A stretch of 64,000 nucleotides of DNA, taken from Anaerolineaceae bacterium. GTDB taxonomy: Bacteria > Chloroflexota > Anaerolineae > Anaerolineales > Anaerolineaceae. Every line of letters starts with the position of its first letter. The first letter of the stretch is position 1. Below are positions 52,185 through 59,149 of the stretch, in pieces. The translations under genes were made by a program, and so were the position numbers. The notes beneath the pieces are model-generated. The model ran no database searches, was not told where the DNA came from, and saw only the letters and a program-made list of their open reading frames with translations. The stretch is from NCBI GenBank assembly GCA_030653365.1, contig JAURZL010000007.1:370011-434010 (forward strand). Direction: 5' to 3'.

Positions 52185-53953
52185 TTTCAAATTTCAAACA
52201 ATTTACGAAAAAGAATTTTACAATTTCCAATACATTAATACTTTCGATTATTCTTGTTGGATTAATTGTTACCTTAAATTTAATGTTGCGGTACGACAAA
52301 CAGATTTTTTCATGTTCATTTTGGTTATTATGCATTGATGAGGATACTTTCTCGGTTAGAAATAACTTAATTTTTCAATTATTAACTTCAATCCTTGTGC
52401 TTGTAATTTTATTGTTTTCATTTTTCAAGTTGGAGTCTCAAACGAAAACAAATTTAGAAAAAAATTATTCAAAAGCTGCATTTGCTCTTATTTTTTTATC
52501 AATTGGAAATTATATTTGGTCAATATTATCCGATTCAATTAATTTGTATCTACTGGGTTCTTTATCTTTAACTTTGTTGATCGTATTGTTGCTTTGGTTT
52601 GTGGAACGTAAATACGCTTTTTCTAAACACAAAAGAAATTCTGCAAATCCAAAAACCTTCATTTTTTTATTAATTTCTTCTGGATTAATGATGTTTTTTG
52701 GTGTGTTGGTATCAATAACTGATTCAGCCAGAGTCTGTACACAATTTCCGATTTGTTTTCCGACTGATGGAATTTCGTCTGAAGTGTTACTTGTAAATCT
52801 TCACAGGTTTTTTACACTTACAACAGCCATCTTTATTACAAAAGCTTTACAAACCTCCTGGAGGATGTATCGAAAAAATATAAATTTGTTAGTCTCAATA
52901 ACAATAGGTTTTACTATTTTTATTGGGCAAAGCTTTATTGGGGGAATACAAGTTTTTCGGAATTTGCCACTTGATTTATTATTTATTCATTCCGGAAGTT
53001 CTGTAATCTATATTTTGTCTGTACTATATGCTTTTACATTTGTTACCCATGTTGAGAAAAGTAATGTCTCAGAAATGGCAACCATATTGAATGATTCTCA
53101 AAGAAGAAAAGATTTTTTGATCCTGAATAAACCAATTATTGTTGCCTTATTATTAGTAACAACCTATGCTGGAATGGTTGTTGGTGGTGGAAAAATACCG
53201 GAATTTTCTTTAACAATCTGGACAATGGTGGGAGGTGCGTTAGCTGCTGGGGGAGCATCGGCGATTAATCAATATATTGATAAAGAAATCGACCTATCAA
53301 TGCAACGGACAGCGAAAAGACCTCTTCCGTCTGGTAGATTAGAACCTGCCGAAGCTTTAGCTCTTGGGGTATCGGAAGTTTTTCTTTCTTTTTATATTCT
53401 TGTCTCTTTTGTGAATCTTAATGCTGCATTATTATCTATGTTTGGTATGGTTTATTATGTATTTATTTACAGTAAATGGTTGAAAAAAATAACTGTACAG
53501 AATATTGTAATTGGAGGAGGAGCTGGTGCGATTCCCCCCTTGGTAGGCTGGGCTGCAGCAACGGGAGGTTTAAATATTCCGTCAATATTCTTGTTTGCAC
53601 TGGTATTCTTGTGGACACCACCACATTTTTGGGCTTTGGCGCTGGTCCGAAAAAATGATTATGCACGAGCCAGTATACCGATGTTACCAGTGGTAAAAGG
53701 CGAAAAAAAAACCAGACTACATATTTTAATTTATACAATCCAGTTGGTTCTATTAACTTTAGTCATGCCTTTGTTCGGAATTGGAGGAAGTTTTTATTGG
53801 GTTTTGGCCATTATTTTAGGATTATGGCTTCTTAGTATCGCATGGCAGGTATATAAGCTGGAAGGCAATAAAATTGCCTTTAAAATGTATCGTTATTCTA
53901 GTATGTATTTAGCGTTTATCTTTTTGGCACTTATTATTGATGTTTTAATCTAA
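52181..53953 (+). CDS. CtaA-like domain fused to protoheme IX farnesyltransferase CtaB
   Basis: A 590-residue fusion. Residues 1-300 are eight helices in the heme A synthase (CtaA/COX15) layout. The second half keeps H208 (VNLHRFF) and H270 (FIHSGSS) and Cys pair C186/C192, while the first half keeps Cys pair C45/C51 but has no His in its helices. Residues 305-590 are CtaB: NQYIDKEIDLSMQRTAKRPL with N363, D367, D371 as prenyl-diphosphate site, and WTPPHFWALALVRKNDYA. CtaB makes heme O. Whether the CtaA part still makes heme A is doubtful. It ends the oxidase operon; no terminator is clear. Confidence 0.88.
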   Translation: MISNFKQFTKKNFTISNTLILSIILVGLIVTLNLMLRYDKQIFSCSFWLLCIDEDTFSVRNNLIFQLLTSILVLVILLFSFFKLESQTKTNLEKNYSKAAFALIFLSIGNYIWSILSDSINLYLLGSLSLTLLIVLLLWFVERKYAFSKHKRNSANPKTFIFLLISSGLMMFFGVLVSITDSARVCTQFPICFPTDGISSEVLLVNLHRFFTLTTAIFITKALQTSWRMYRKNINLLVSITIGFTIFIGQSFIGGIQVFRNLPLDLLFIHSGSSVIYILSVLYAFTFVTHVEKSNVSEMATILNDSQRRKDFLILNKPIIVALLLVTTYAGMVVGGGKIPEFSLTIWTMVGGALAAGGASAINQYIDKEIDLSMQRTAKRPLPSGRLEPAEALALGVSEVFLSFYILVSFVNLNAALLSMFGMVYYVFIYSKWLKKITVQNIVIGGGAGAIPPLVGWAAATGGLNIPSIFLFALVFLWTPPHFWALALVRKNDYARASIPMLPVVKGEKKTRLHILIYTIQLVLLTLVMPLFGIGGSFYWVLAIILGLWLLSIAWQVYKLEGNKIAFKMYRYSSMYLAFIFLALIIDVLI

Positions 53954-54056
53954 TCAAATATTGGAAAAAAATAGAGAGATTACTAATTTACATAGAAACC
54001 TTTCTTTACATAAATGTTTTATCAAATAAATTGGAAAAAAAACTTAATAGTCGTAT

Positions 54057-54401
54057 CTATTGAAGTTTTACCAGGACTTTTCCTTCACTCCAGAGTTCTT
54101 CCAGACGATAATAATCTCTTTTTTCCGGAGAAAGTAGATTCACGATTACATCACCAAGATCCAATAAAACCCAACCGTATGTACTATCGCCTTCTGGTTG
54201 TGAGAGAAGTTTAAATTCCCGCTTAACCTCTTCTCTGACAAATTTTGATAGTGCATCCAGCATTCGGTCACTTGATCCAGAGCAAAAAACAAAATAATCC
54301 GTGAAAGATGCGATTTTTTGGACATCTAACAAAAGTATATCTTCACCCTTTTTCTCATCCAGCGTGGCAACAATAAATTTTGCTAATTCAATACTATTCA
54401 G
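54057..54401 (-). CDS. rsfS: Ribosomal silencing factor RsfS, non-ATG start
   Basis: About 114 residues. KGEDILLLDVQ, SFTDYFVFCSGSSDRML and TYGWVLLDLGDVIVNLL match RsfS/Iojap throughout. RsfS binds ribosomal protein uL14 and blocks subunit joining when growth slows. No ATG, GTG or TTG gives a full-length protein: a TTG at 54332 would remove conserved N-terminal residues (ELAKFIVATLDEKKGEDI). The frame stays open up to a CTG at 54401, which follows a GGTGAGGTG ribosome binding site by four bases, and that gives the usual family length. An ATT at 54390-54392 is the alternative. A sequencing indel cannot be excluded. Confidence 0.8.
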   Translation of the reverse strand: MNSIELAKFIVATLDEKKGEDILLLDVQKIASFTDYFVFCSGSSDRMLDALSKFVREEVKREFKLLSQPEGDSTYGWVLLDLGDVIVNLLSPEKRDYYRLEELWSEGKVLVKLQ

Positions 54402-54429
54402 ATTTCACCTCACCAATTAATATAGGTTT

Positions 54430-55038
54430 TCATTCTAACACAGATGAATTTTTTTCATAAAGGTCATATTGATGTAGCACTTTATAAATCGGTCCTTTTG
54501 AATTCAGAATACTCTGGAAAACACAATAGTGGTTTACCTCAAAACTCAAAGGTTCTATTTCTTTGAACTTAAATATTTCCCGCTTAATCTCATCAATCTG
54601 GTCTTTTTTTATTCCTGGTCGCAATCTAGCAATCGTCATATGTGGAACAAAGGAATTTGGTTCTTTGTCTTCATTAATTTTGGAAGTAGATCTTTCAATA
54701 AATTTGACTATTCCGGTCAGGTTTTCGTGATTTGTTGTGCCTGCCCAAATTACTTGCGGTTTATATATCGATGGAAATGCTCCAACCTTATTTAAAGTGA
54801 GGGTAAATGGGGAAAATTGATTTTTTGATTCTAAATCACCAATTAATAAATGTAGATTCGATTTTGAGACATCTCCAAGAAACTTGAGTGTAATGTGGAT
54901 ATTGTCAGGATTTACCCATTTTACAGCGTTACCAGGAAACGTTTCTTTAAATATTTTGATAATGTTTGATAGATATTCACTCACATGGTTGGGGAGTGGA
55001 ATTGCGATAAAGGCACGTATATCATCATTATGGTTCAT
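54430..55038 (-). CDS. thpR: RNA 2',3'-cyclic phosphodiesterase (2'-5' RNA ligase family)
   Basis: A 202-residue 2H phosphoesterase. The two catalytic motifs are HITLKFLG and HMTIARLR, at the usual positions (about 47 and 130). FIAIPLP at the N-terminus is also typical. It opens 2',3'-cyclic phosphates at RNA ends. Its ATG overlaps the TGA of the upstream PCuAC gene by 4 bp, and rsfS follows 28 bp downstream, so the three genes form a minus-strand operon. Confidence 0.9.
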   Translation of the reverse strand: MNHNDDIRAFIAIPLPNHVSEYLSNIIKIFKETFPGNAVKWVNPDNIHITLKFLGDVSKSNLHLLIGDLESKNQFSPFTLTLNKVGAFPSIYKPQVIWAGTTNHENLTGIVKFIERSTSKINEDKEPNSFVPHMTIARLRPGIKKDQIDEIKREIFKFKEIEPLSFEVNHYCVFQSILNSKGPIYKVLHQYDLYEKNSSVLE

Positions 55039-55478
55039 TCAGTTTCTTTCACTTCAACAAGAATTTTCTTTTCGCCTGATTTTTCAAAGAATAAAGAAAG
55101 CTCAAATTGATCACCGAGTTCTAAATCTTGTTTAAGGTTAATCAGCATGACGTGGTAACTTCTGGGTTTGAATTCTACTTCTTGATTCGATTCGATCAGG
55201 ATAAAATCCTGTTCAACCATCATCATTTTTCCATCTTCCATCTTGCTTAAGTGGATTTCATTAAATTCTGCCACTTGGCTATTCACTGTTAATAATTTTT
55301 CAGGTTCATTTAATTGATTTCTGATTGTAAAATATACGGCTGATGGACTTCCTTTTATTGCTGGTCGTGCCCATGCATTTTCGATAATAATTTCCTCTTT
55401 GACGGTTGATTGCGAAGTACATGATGAAATGAAAATGAATATAAAAAATGAAAAAATATATTTAATACTACTCTGCAT
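55035..55478 (-). CDS. PCuAC copper chaperone lipoprotein
   Basis: A 147-residue protein with a lipobox ending FISSC (C20), then ENAWARPAIKGSPSAVYF, EFNEIHLSKMEDGKMMMVE and YHVMLINL. These give the conserved copper ligands of the PCu(A)C/DUF461 family (H and M in the first motif, then M, then HxM). It binds Cu(I) outside the membrane and passes it to Sco and CuA. GGAGG lies upstream of the ATG. It is encoded close to the oxidase operon but on the other strand, first of an operon with thpR and rsfS. Confidence 0.9.
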   Translation of the reverse strand: MQSSIKYIFSFFIFIFISSCTSQSTVKEEIIIENAWARPAIKGSPSAVYFTIRNQLNEPEKLLTVNSQVAEFNEIHLSKMEDGKMMMVEQDFILIESNQEVEFKPRSYHVMLINLKQDLELGDQFELSLFFEKSGEKKILVEVKETE

Positions 55479-55603
55479 TCCCTACCTCCTGATTTATTTA
55501 GGAGTATAAAAACAACTGTTCTTTAGGTCAAGTAATATGATTATGCAGTATCAATGAATAGTGAAGCGCTCTCGTTAATCTAGTCAAGGGTGTTAACTTG
55601 TGG

Positions 55604-55609
55604 TATAAA
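55604..55609 (+). promoter_or_regulatory. -10 box of the 6S RNA gene
   Basis: TATAAA (in TGGTATAAAAT) places transcription initiation near 55612-55616, which agrees with the 5' end of the RNA deduced from base pairing. The -35 region (55581-55586, TAGTCA) is a weak match. Confidence 0.55.
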
Positions 55610-55611
55610 AT

Positions 55612-55796
55612 AAATGCCCTGTGGTGTTTGTGAATGCTGCACAACCGGTTTTGAGCCAACACCCTTTAAATGGGACCCAGTGTCACTGAGCGTACGCGAT
55701 AGGCTTGAGCCAAGGCGGAAACTCAGGAGCGGGCCCCCACCTGCGTTTGCAGGTTCAAAACTATGTAGCACACGGCATTGCGGGGTATTTTTATTT
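55612..55796 (+). ncRNA. ssrS: 6S RNA (ssrS) candidate
   Basis: A GC-rich island of about 180 nt in AT-rich surroundings. The 5' end CCCTGTGGTGTTTGTGAATG and the 3' end CACGGCATTGCGGGG can pair with many G-U pairs to form the closing stem seen in 6S RNA; proteobacterial 6S RNAs have very similar ends (CCCTG-GGTGTTCG and CGGCA-TGCGGGG). A second long pairing joins GGTTTTGAGCC (5' half) to GGTTCAAAAC (3' half). The TTTTGAGCC box, a small ACCTGC-GTTT-GCAGGT hairpin in the 3' half, and the total length all fit. 6S RNA mimics an open promoter and sequesters sigma-70 RNA polymerase in stationary phase. Confidence 0.7.
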
Positions 55797-55810
55797 AAAT
55801 TTCTTGTATC

Positions 55811-55862
55811 TAATCATCAAGGACTTGGTGTTTTAGGTGATAATACCCAACAACACTGGATT
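55811..55862 (+). repeat. Dispersed intergenic element, copy D (short)
   Basis: TAATCATCAAGGACTTGG, TGTTTTAGGTGATAATACC and CAACAACACTGG follow the order of blocks in copies B and E (ATCAAGGA..GG, TTTTxGGTGATA, CC, ACAC). It lies just downstream of the 6S RNA gene. The tail GAAAAGATAC is missing. It is a weaker match than copies A, B and C. Confidence 0.45.
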
Positions 55863-55920
55863 ATAGAGATTATAAAATTTCTCTTATAATTTAATTAAGA
55901 AAATTAGTTGGAGGAGAATT

Positions 55921-56829
55921 ATGATACCAAACCCGTTACTAAAAAAATTAGGATTCTCGAGTGATGATCGAGTAATCATTATCCATGCCGATGACCTGGG
56001 TATGTGTCAGGCAACAATAACAGCTTGTGAAACATTGTTTCAAGTATCCGGAATATCATCTGCGGCTGTCATGGTGCCCTGCCCATGGTTTTTATCTGCT
56101 GCGGAATTGCCGACAAAAAACTCATATATCGATTTAGGGGTCCATCTTACTTTGACCAGTGAGTGGAAGAAATACAGATGGCGGCCTTTATCCACAGTTG
56201 ATAGAGATAGCGGTTTGATTGATCAGGAAGGTTTTTTCTATTCTAAAAGTTCGGATGTGCACTTGAATGCAAAACCCGAATTTGTTCGGGAAGAAATTAA
56301 ACAGCAAATTGATAGTGCAATAAAAGCAGGCATTCAACCAACTCACATTGATACTCATATGGGTTCAGTAGCTCACCCAAAGTTTATGTTTGATTATATA
56401 AATGCAGGTTTGATGCGCAAAATTCCTCTTATGGTTTTTCGAATGAATAAAAATGACTGGATGAAAATGGGTTTGGATGAGGAAAGTGCAACAATTGTTG
56501 AAAAATTTATAAATCACCTTGAAGAACAAGGTGTTCCAATATTAGATCATTTACGAAGCATTCCTCTGGATTTACCTGAAAATCGATTCGAACAAGCGAC
56601 TGAAATTTTTTCAGCTTTACCGATTGGCATTACTCATTTTATTATTCATCCAGCTGAGGATACTCCCGAATTAAGAACCATAACTCCTGATTGGAAATCG
56701 AGAGTAGGAGATTTTAATTTATTTAGAGATAAAAGAATACATGACTATATAAACAATCAGGGGATACAGGTGATTGGATATAAAGATATTCTTTCCGTTT
56801 TTCCAAGTTCGGATATTATTCTAAGTTGA
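55921..56829 (+). CDS. ChbG/YdjC-like carbohydrate deacetylase
   Basis: A 302-residue protein of the polysaccharide deacetylase-like YdjC family. It has the metal-binding HADDLGMCQA at the N-terminus, GVHLTLTSEW, the THIDTHMGS pair and LIIHPAE-type HFIIHPAED near the end, so the Asp and His ligands are present. ChbG removes the acetyl group from chitooligosaccharides or related N-acetylhexosamines. The actual glycan here is unknown. A GGAGGAG-type site lies directly upstream. It is cytosolic, with no signal peptide. Confidence 0.87.
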   Translation: MIPNPLLKKLGFSSDDRVIIIHADDLGMCQATITACETLFQVSGISSAAVMVPCPWFLSAAELPTKNSYIDLGVHLTLTSEWKKYRWRPLSTVDRDSGLIDQEGFFYSKSSDVHLNAKPEFVREEIKQQIDSAIKAGIQPTHIDTHMGSVAHPKFMFDYINAGLMRKIPLMVFRMNKNDWMKMGLDEESATIVEKFINHLEEQGVPILDHLRSIPLDLPENRFEQATEIFSALPIGITHFIIHPAEDTPELRTITPDWKSRVGDFNLFRDKRIHDYINNQGIQVIGYKDILSVFPSSDIILS

Positions 56830-56888
56830 CAGACAAATAGAAGATTTGTACACTTATCAAAAATGAAATGATCAATAAGGAGACGATG

Positions 56889-57533
56889 ATGAGTTCTAAT
56901 TATCAATTAGTCATGAAAAATGGTCCTAATCCTGGTCAAATTTTTGTATTGGATGGCACCGAATTTTCAATAGGAAGAGATATCAATAATGATTTTGTCA
57001 TTAATGATACAGAAATGTCCCGAAAACATGCAAAAATTTATGTTTATGGACAGGGTTTTGTGATTGAAGATCTTGGCTCTACCAATGGAACATTTGTGAA
57101 TGGCCAAAGGTTAACGAGTATTCATCAACTCGTTGCAGGCGAGACGGTTTCTTTTGGTGAAACTGTAAATTTAACATTTGAAGTTCCTACTTTCGATCCT
57201 GATGCAACAAGAGTATCAGTCCAACCTCTTTCTTATGCACAACCTGTTGTCGCACCTCCCGTACCACAGGAGACTTTTATTTCAGCGCCTCCACCACAAC
57301 AATACCAGTCTGCACCAGTCCATTCCAGTTATGCCGGAGAGGTACCAGGCACATATCCAGCAAGTGAAAAACCAAAGAAAAAGAGCAGAGTTTTCCTGAT
57401 TGTTATTATTTTGTTCTTTCTTATTATTTGTGGTTGTATTGTCTTCTGGTTGGTAATAGATTCACTAAATTTGTATTGTGATCTATTCCCCGGAATTATG
57501 AATGCGATTTTTGGAAGTGGATCCTGTCCATAA
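56889..57533 (+). CDS. FHA domain protein with C-terminal membrane anchor
   Basis: A 214-residue protein. An N-terminal FHA domain (about 1-100: FSIGRDINNDFVIND, MSRKHAKI, LGSTNGTFVNGQ) binds phosphothreonine. It is followed by a Pro/Gln-rich linker, a basic KPKKKSR segment and a transmembrane helix near residues 160-185, with a short outer tail containing Cys. The PknB-like kinase at 32127 is a likely source of its ligand. The ATG at 56889 is 6 bp after AAGGAG; earlier in-frame ATGs at 56868 and 56886 are less well placed. Confidence 0.88.
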   Translation: MSSNYQLVMKNGPNPGQIFVLDGTEFSIGRDINNDFVINDTEMSRKHAKIYVYGQGFVIEDLGSTNGTFVNGQRLTSIHQLVAGETVSFGETVNLTFEVPTFDPDATRVSVQPLSYAQPVVAPPVPQETFISAPPPQQYQSAPVHSSYAGEVPGTYPASEKPKKKSRVFLIVIILFFLIICGCIVFWLVIDSLNLYCDLFPGIMNAIFGSGSCP

Positions 57534-57620
57534 TTTTTTTATACAATAAGTAATTATGTGAGCACTAATCACAGATAGGGCTTGTACTCGAAAAACGATA
57601 ATTTTTTGACCAGGAAAGAA

Positions 57621-58880
57621 ATGCATTCGAAAAAAATTGAACAGTCTCCAACTTGGAGCAGTACAACAAAACTGGTTGTTGCCTTAGTTTTAATTGCATT
57701 ATTTGCATTTTTTATCGTGCGATTTAACAATATTCTTGCACCTTTGTTTTTTGCATTTGTGCTCGCTTATGTGTTATATCCGATACCTAATTTTTTCAAA
57801 GAAAAATTGAAAATTTCCTGGCGAGTGACGGTAATAATTATTTACTTGATTCTTTTGGTGTTATTTTTGGGATTAATTGCATTGGGTGGTTTTGCGGTCA
57901 CGGACCAAATAACAAGTTTAATCAGGTTTATTCAATTCGAATTACGAGACCTCCCTTTCTTCTTGGAGGAATTATCTCTGGAAAGATATGAATTTGGTGG
58001 TTTTGTAATAGATTTTGCAGAATTGGATCTGGTAAGTTTAGGAAATCAATTGTTGTCGATGATTCAACCCATGTTGTCAGGTTTAGGGAATCTGGTTGGT
58101 TCTTTGGCGGGTAGTGCTGCAGCATTAATAGGATGGTCATTATTCTCTATCTTGATATCCTATTTTATTCTTTCTGAAACCAAAGGTAAACGAAATGAAT
58201 TGTTTAAAATCAATATCCCAGGATATAACGTAGATATAAAAAAAATGGGAGGCGAATTAAGTCGCACCTGGAATGCTTTTTTACGTGGGCAATTGACAAT
58301 TATTCTAATTACGATAATTTTATATATTGGTCTATTAGGAGCATTAGGTGTAAATTTTTATTATGGATTGGCTTTCATTGCAGGATTTGCAAGATTTGTT
58401 CCTTATGTCGGGCCATTCGTCGCTTGGACAACTTATGGGTTGGTTTCGTTATTTCAAGGAACGACAATTTTTGGTCTCGAACCATTTCCATACGCATTAT
58501 TGGTCATTGGTGTAGCCTGGTTCGCTGATGTGATCCTGGATAATTTTGTCGTGCCAAGATTGATGGGTGATGCTCTTAAAGTCCATCCAGCAGCAGTTAT
58601 GGTTGCTGTCATCATTTCGGCGAGTCTTTTTGGTTTTGTAGGCGTTTTGTTAGCAGCACCTGTTCTGGCTACTACCAAATTAATTGGTCAATATGTTTTC
58701 TATAAATTATTTGATATTGATCCCTGGGAGAAAATTTCTGGAGATCGAATTCCAACTGAACCAAAAATTCCAAACCGGTTAAAACCTGTTTTCCGATTTT
58801 TTCACAAAATAAAAATAAATGTGACTAATTGGATGAGAGAGAAAAAAATACTTAACAAAATATTAAGAAAACAGCAATAG
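57621..58880 (+). CDS. AI-2E (TqsA/PerM) family transporter
   Basis: A 419-residue protein with eight helices. It has the paired N-terminal helices LVVALVLIALFAFFIVRF and LAPLFFAFVLAYVLYPI, the amphipathic periplasmic segment, and the conserved central motifs FLRGQL and ARFVPYVGPFVAW. Family members export autoinducer-2 or other solutes, or act as Na+/H+ antiporters; the substrate here is unknown. The ATG at 57621 has an AGGA site; an in-frame TTG at 57582 is unlikely. The extended basic C-terminus is unusual in length. Confidence 0.87.
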   Translation: MHSKKIEQSPTWSSTTKLVVALVLIALFAFFIVRFNNILAPLFFAFVLAYVLYPIPNFFKEKLKISWRVTVIIIYLILLVLFLGLIALGGFAVTDQITSLIRFIQFELRDLPFFLEELSLERYEFGGFVIDFAELDLVSLGNQLLSMIQPMLSGLGNLVGSLAGSAAALIGWSLFSILISYFILSETKGKRNELFKINIPGYNVDIKKMGGELSRTWNAFLRGQLTIILITIILYIGLLGALGVNFYYGLAFIAGFARFVPYVGPFVAWTTYGLVSLFQGTTIFGLEPFPYALLVIGVAWFADVILDNFVVPRLMGDALKVHPAAVMVAVIISASLFGFVGVLLAAPVLATTKLIGQYVFYKLFDIDPWEKISGDRIPTEPKIPNRLKPVFRFFHKIKINVTNWMREKKILNKILRKQQ

Positions 58881-58912
58881 AATAATTTACCTACTCAAAA
58901 AGGAGAGATAAG

Positions 58913-59095
58913 ATGGATAATGGACCCTTAACGACAACTTTAAGTGAAACCGCGAATTATATGGCCTGGAAAGCAGATGAACCAGATGGGGAAACTACCT
59001 ACCATTTAGAACTTAATAATGTTACTTTACATTTTTTTAAGGAAGAATGGGTAGAATTTTTAGAACTTATCGAAAATTTATCAAAATCCAGATAA
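58913..59095 (+). CDS. Small conserved-looking acidic protein, unknown function
   Basis: A 60-residue acidic protein with a very good ribosome binding site (AAAGGAG) 7 bp before the ATG and a strong terminator right after the stop, which makes it a real gene. It contains TANYMAWKADEPDGETTYHLEL, with a beta-rich start and a helical, acidic end (EEWVEFLELIENL). It has no signal peptide or membrane helix. I do not recognise the family. It follows the AI-2E gene by 32 bp. Confidence 0.7.
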   Translation: MDNGPLTTTLSETANYMAWKADEPDGETTYHLELNNVTLHFFKEEWVEFLELIENLSKSR

Positions 59096-59135
59096 TTTAA
59101 AATGCTGTGTTGACAATTCAACACAGCATTTTAAA
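59096..59135. terminator. Bidirectional terminator between the small protein and fdhA
   Basis: A perfect 18 bp stem (TTTAAAATGCTGTGTTGA with its complement) around a CAAT loop, with flanking A/T runs that suit both converging genes. Confidence 0.9.
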
Positions 59136-59149
59136 CAAATTGTCAGATA

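Noticed and set aside
54057..54332. RsfS starting at the TTG at 54332
   Set aside because: This would remove conserved N-terminal residues and has no ribosome binding site; the strong site lies further upstream at 54402-54415.
55612..55796. The GC-rich RNA as tmRNA, SRP RNA or RNase P RNA
   Set aside because: There is no tRNA-like end or resume codon region, no GGAAG/GNAR SRP loop with the expected context, and no RNase P core motif; the end-to-end pairing fits 6S better.
19791..55862. The six similar intergenic elements as a CRISPR array
   Set aside because: They are scattered over 53 kb, vary in length and orientation, have no regular spacers, and no cas gene is present.
55614..55889. A 91-codon plus-strand open frame and a 63-codon minus-strand frame (55580-55771) over the GC-rich gap
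   Set aside because: Neither has a ribosome binding site, and both overlap the base-paired structure of the 6S RNA candidate. Their Cys/Pro/Arg-rich composition is unlike the neighbouring proteins.
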